Below, in pieces: positions 63,301 to 64,000 of a stretch of DNA of 64,000 nt. Made by a program: the position numbers and the translations under genes. Positions within the stretch are counted from its first letter, which is position 1, and each line of letters opens with the position of its first letter. The notes beneath the pieces were generated by a model. It made no database searches, had not been told where the DNA came from, and was given only the letters and a program-made list of their open reading frames with translations. Source of the stretch: Heterostelium album PN500 (Eukaryota; Evosea; Eumycetozoa; Acytosteliales; Acytosteliaceae); assembly GCF_000004825.1 (NCBI RefSeq), contig NW_008805072.1, positions 310,001 to 374,000 of the forward strand, given 5' to 3'.

Positions 63301-64000
63301 CCGACCGGTGCAATCGGAGTGGACAACCTTTCGACGGACGACGAGAAGAAAGAGGATCGTTTGCGTGTATTCCGTGAGTTCCGTCACGAAGTCTACTCGA
63401 TGAGTCGTCTCAACCATCCGAATGCCATGAAAATCAGTGGATTCTGTTTGCAACCGTTGTGCATGGCTTTGGAGTTTGTTAAATATGGCAGTCTCTACAA
63501 TCTACTGGCCAACAATCTCATTGAAATCGGCTGGGGATTGCGTCTGCAGATTGCCACCGAGATTGCCAAGGGTATGCAACACATGCATTCACTGAATCCA
63601 CCGATGATTCACCGTGATTTGAAATCACCGAATATCTTGATGCACGGTGTAGTCGAAGGTGTCAATCCGGTGTCGACCATCATTGACTATGGAACTTCCA
63701 CCGAGCTGTATGGTGGCGCTGCACTGGCGCGTTGCGTCGACCAACCACTCTGGCTCGCACCCGAAGTCATGGCTTCGATGGCATATTCCGAACCATCCGA
63801 TGTCTACGCATTCGGTATCATCCTCTGGGAGCTCTACACTCGTTCACATCCATTCGACGAATATTCATTCGGCCAGTGGATGTCGAAGCTCGAAGACGAA
63901 ATCATTCGTGGACTCCGACCGAATATCCCTGCTTCCTGTCCACCGGAATACGTAGAGTTGATTCAATCGTGTTGGACTCACGAACCAAATTCACGTCCAA
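60306..64000 (+). CDS. Roco protein: LRR, Roc GTPase, COR and kinase (partial, runs off window)
   Basis: Exons 60306-61392, 61490-62894 and from 62982 past the window end. The order is a basic start (MQKSTKLKFQEYQFTSTKEE), Ser/Asn/Gly low complexity, about five leucine-rich repeats (LQQLQVLVLDNNRLVGLPSS), a Roc GTPase domain whose P-loop GDEKVGKSS spans the first intron, a COR region (MVILDHQWIINCMTALINA onwards), and a tyrosine-kinase-like domain with GQGAFGIVYEA, Lys in VALKKL, HRDLKSPN and DYG (IDYGTS). Roco proteins are large in dictyostelids (Roco4, QkgA, GbpC, Pats1 and others); this order is shared by several, so the orthologue is not assigned. DYG in place of DFG is also found in LRRK2. 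The start at 60306 follows an A-run. The stop lies outside the window. Confidence 0.9.

Overview
The window is nuclear DNA from a social amoeba (dictyostelid). The evidence is very AT-rich intergenic DNA with long A/T runs, short AT-rich GT-AG introns (often GTATGT or GTAAGT donors), Asn- and Gln-rich low-complexity protein segments, an FNIP-repeat protein, a Roco kinase, a GxcDD-type RacGEF and a PDR-type ABCG transporter. Coding exons are less AT-rich than I would expect for Dictyostelium discoideum, so a relative such as Heterostelium, Cavenderia or Polysphondylium is possible; the species cannot be fixed from sequence alone. No rRNA, tRNA, CRISPR array or intact mobile element was recognised.

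Layout. 0-6.1 kb is accessory and decayed. It holds scattered remnants of a kinase/FNIP gene, a DNA-transposon transposase fragment, a fragment of a coiled-coil protein, one apparently intact five-exon kinase gene with a tandem FNIP array (2816-5435, minus), and a methyltransferase pseudogene. 6.2-25.2 kb is housekeeping: a MYBBP1A/Pol5-like nucleolar protein, UBA4/MOCS3 (divergent from it), an HD-domain phosphohydrolase, a Rab1-like GTPase with an unusual CLIL tail, two unrecognised small genes, CTR9 of the PAF1 complex, and an NDR-family AGC kinase. 26.2-29.9 kb is a second accessory patch with a small family of putative membrane proteins in several states of decay, plus an unannotated 79-aa single-pass membrane protein. 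30-39 kb has a TANGO6/RTP1-type HEAT protein divergent from an ABCG transporter. 41-46 kb is a multi-domain RacGEF/ArfGAP (gxcDD). 46.4-47.4 kb is an ankyrin-type protein. 48.5-55.9 kb is a tandem pair of paralogous, possibly CudA-like proteins, one compact and one carrying huge Asn/Gln tracts. 56.6-58.8 kb is VPS33, and from 60.3 kb to the window end runs the first part of a Roco (LRR-Roc-COR-kinase) gene.

The genes do not form one pathway. Shared themes are membrane traffic (Rab1, VPS33, TANGO6, ArfGAP), transcription and ribosome biogenesis (CTR9, MYBBP1A) and cytoskeletal or kinase signalling (NDR, GxcDD, Roco). Exon models were built by hand from GT-AG sites and reading-frame continuity. 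For most multi-exon genes the exons join to a whole number of codons, which supports them. The best candidates for something undescribed are the 26-30 kb membrane-protein cluster, the kinase-FNIP fusion with its homogenised repeats, the two CudA-like paralogues, and two small inverted-repeat elements (47.8-48.05 kb and 56.0-56.4 kb).
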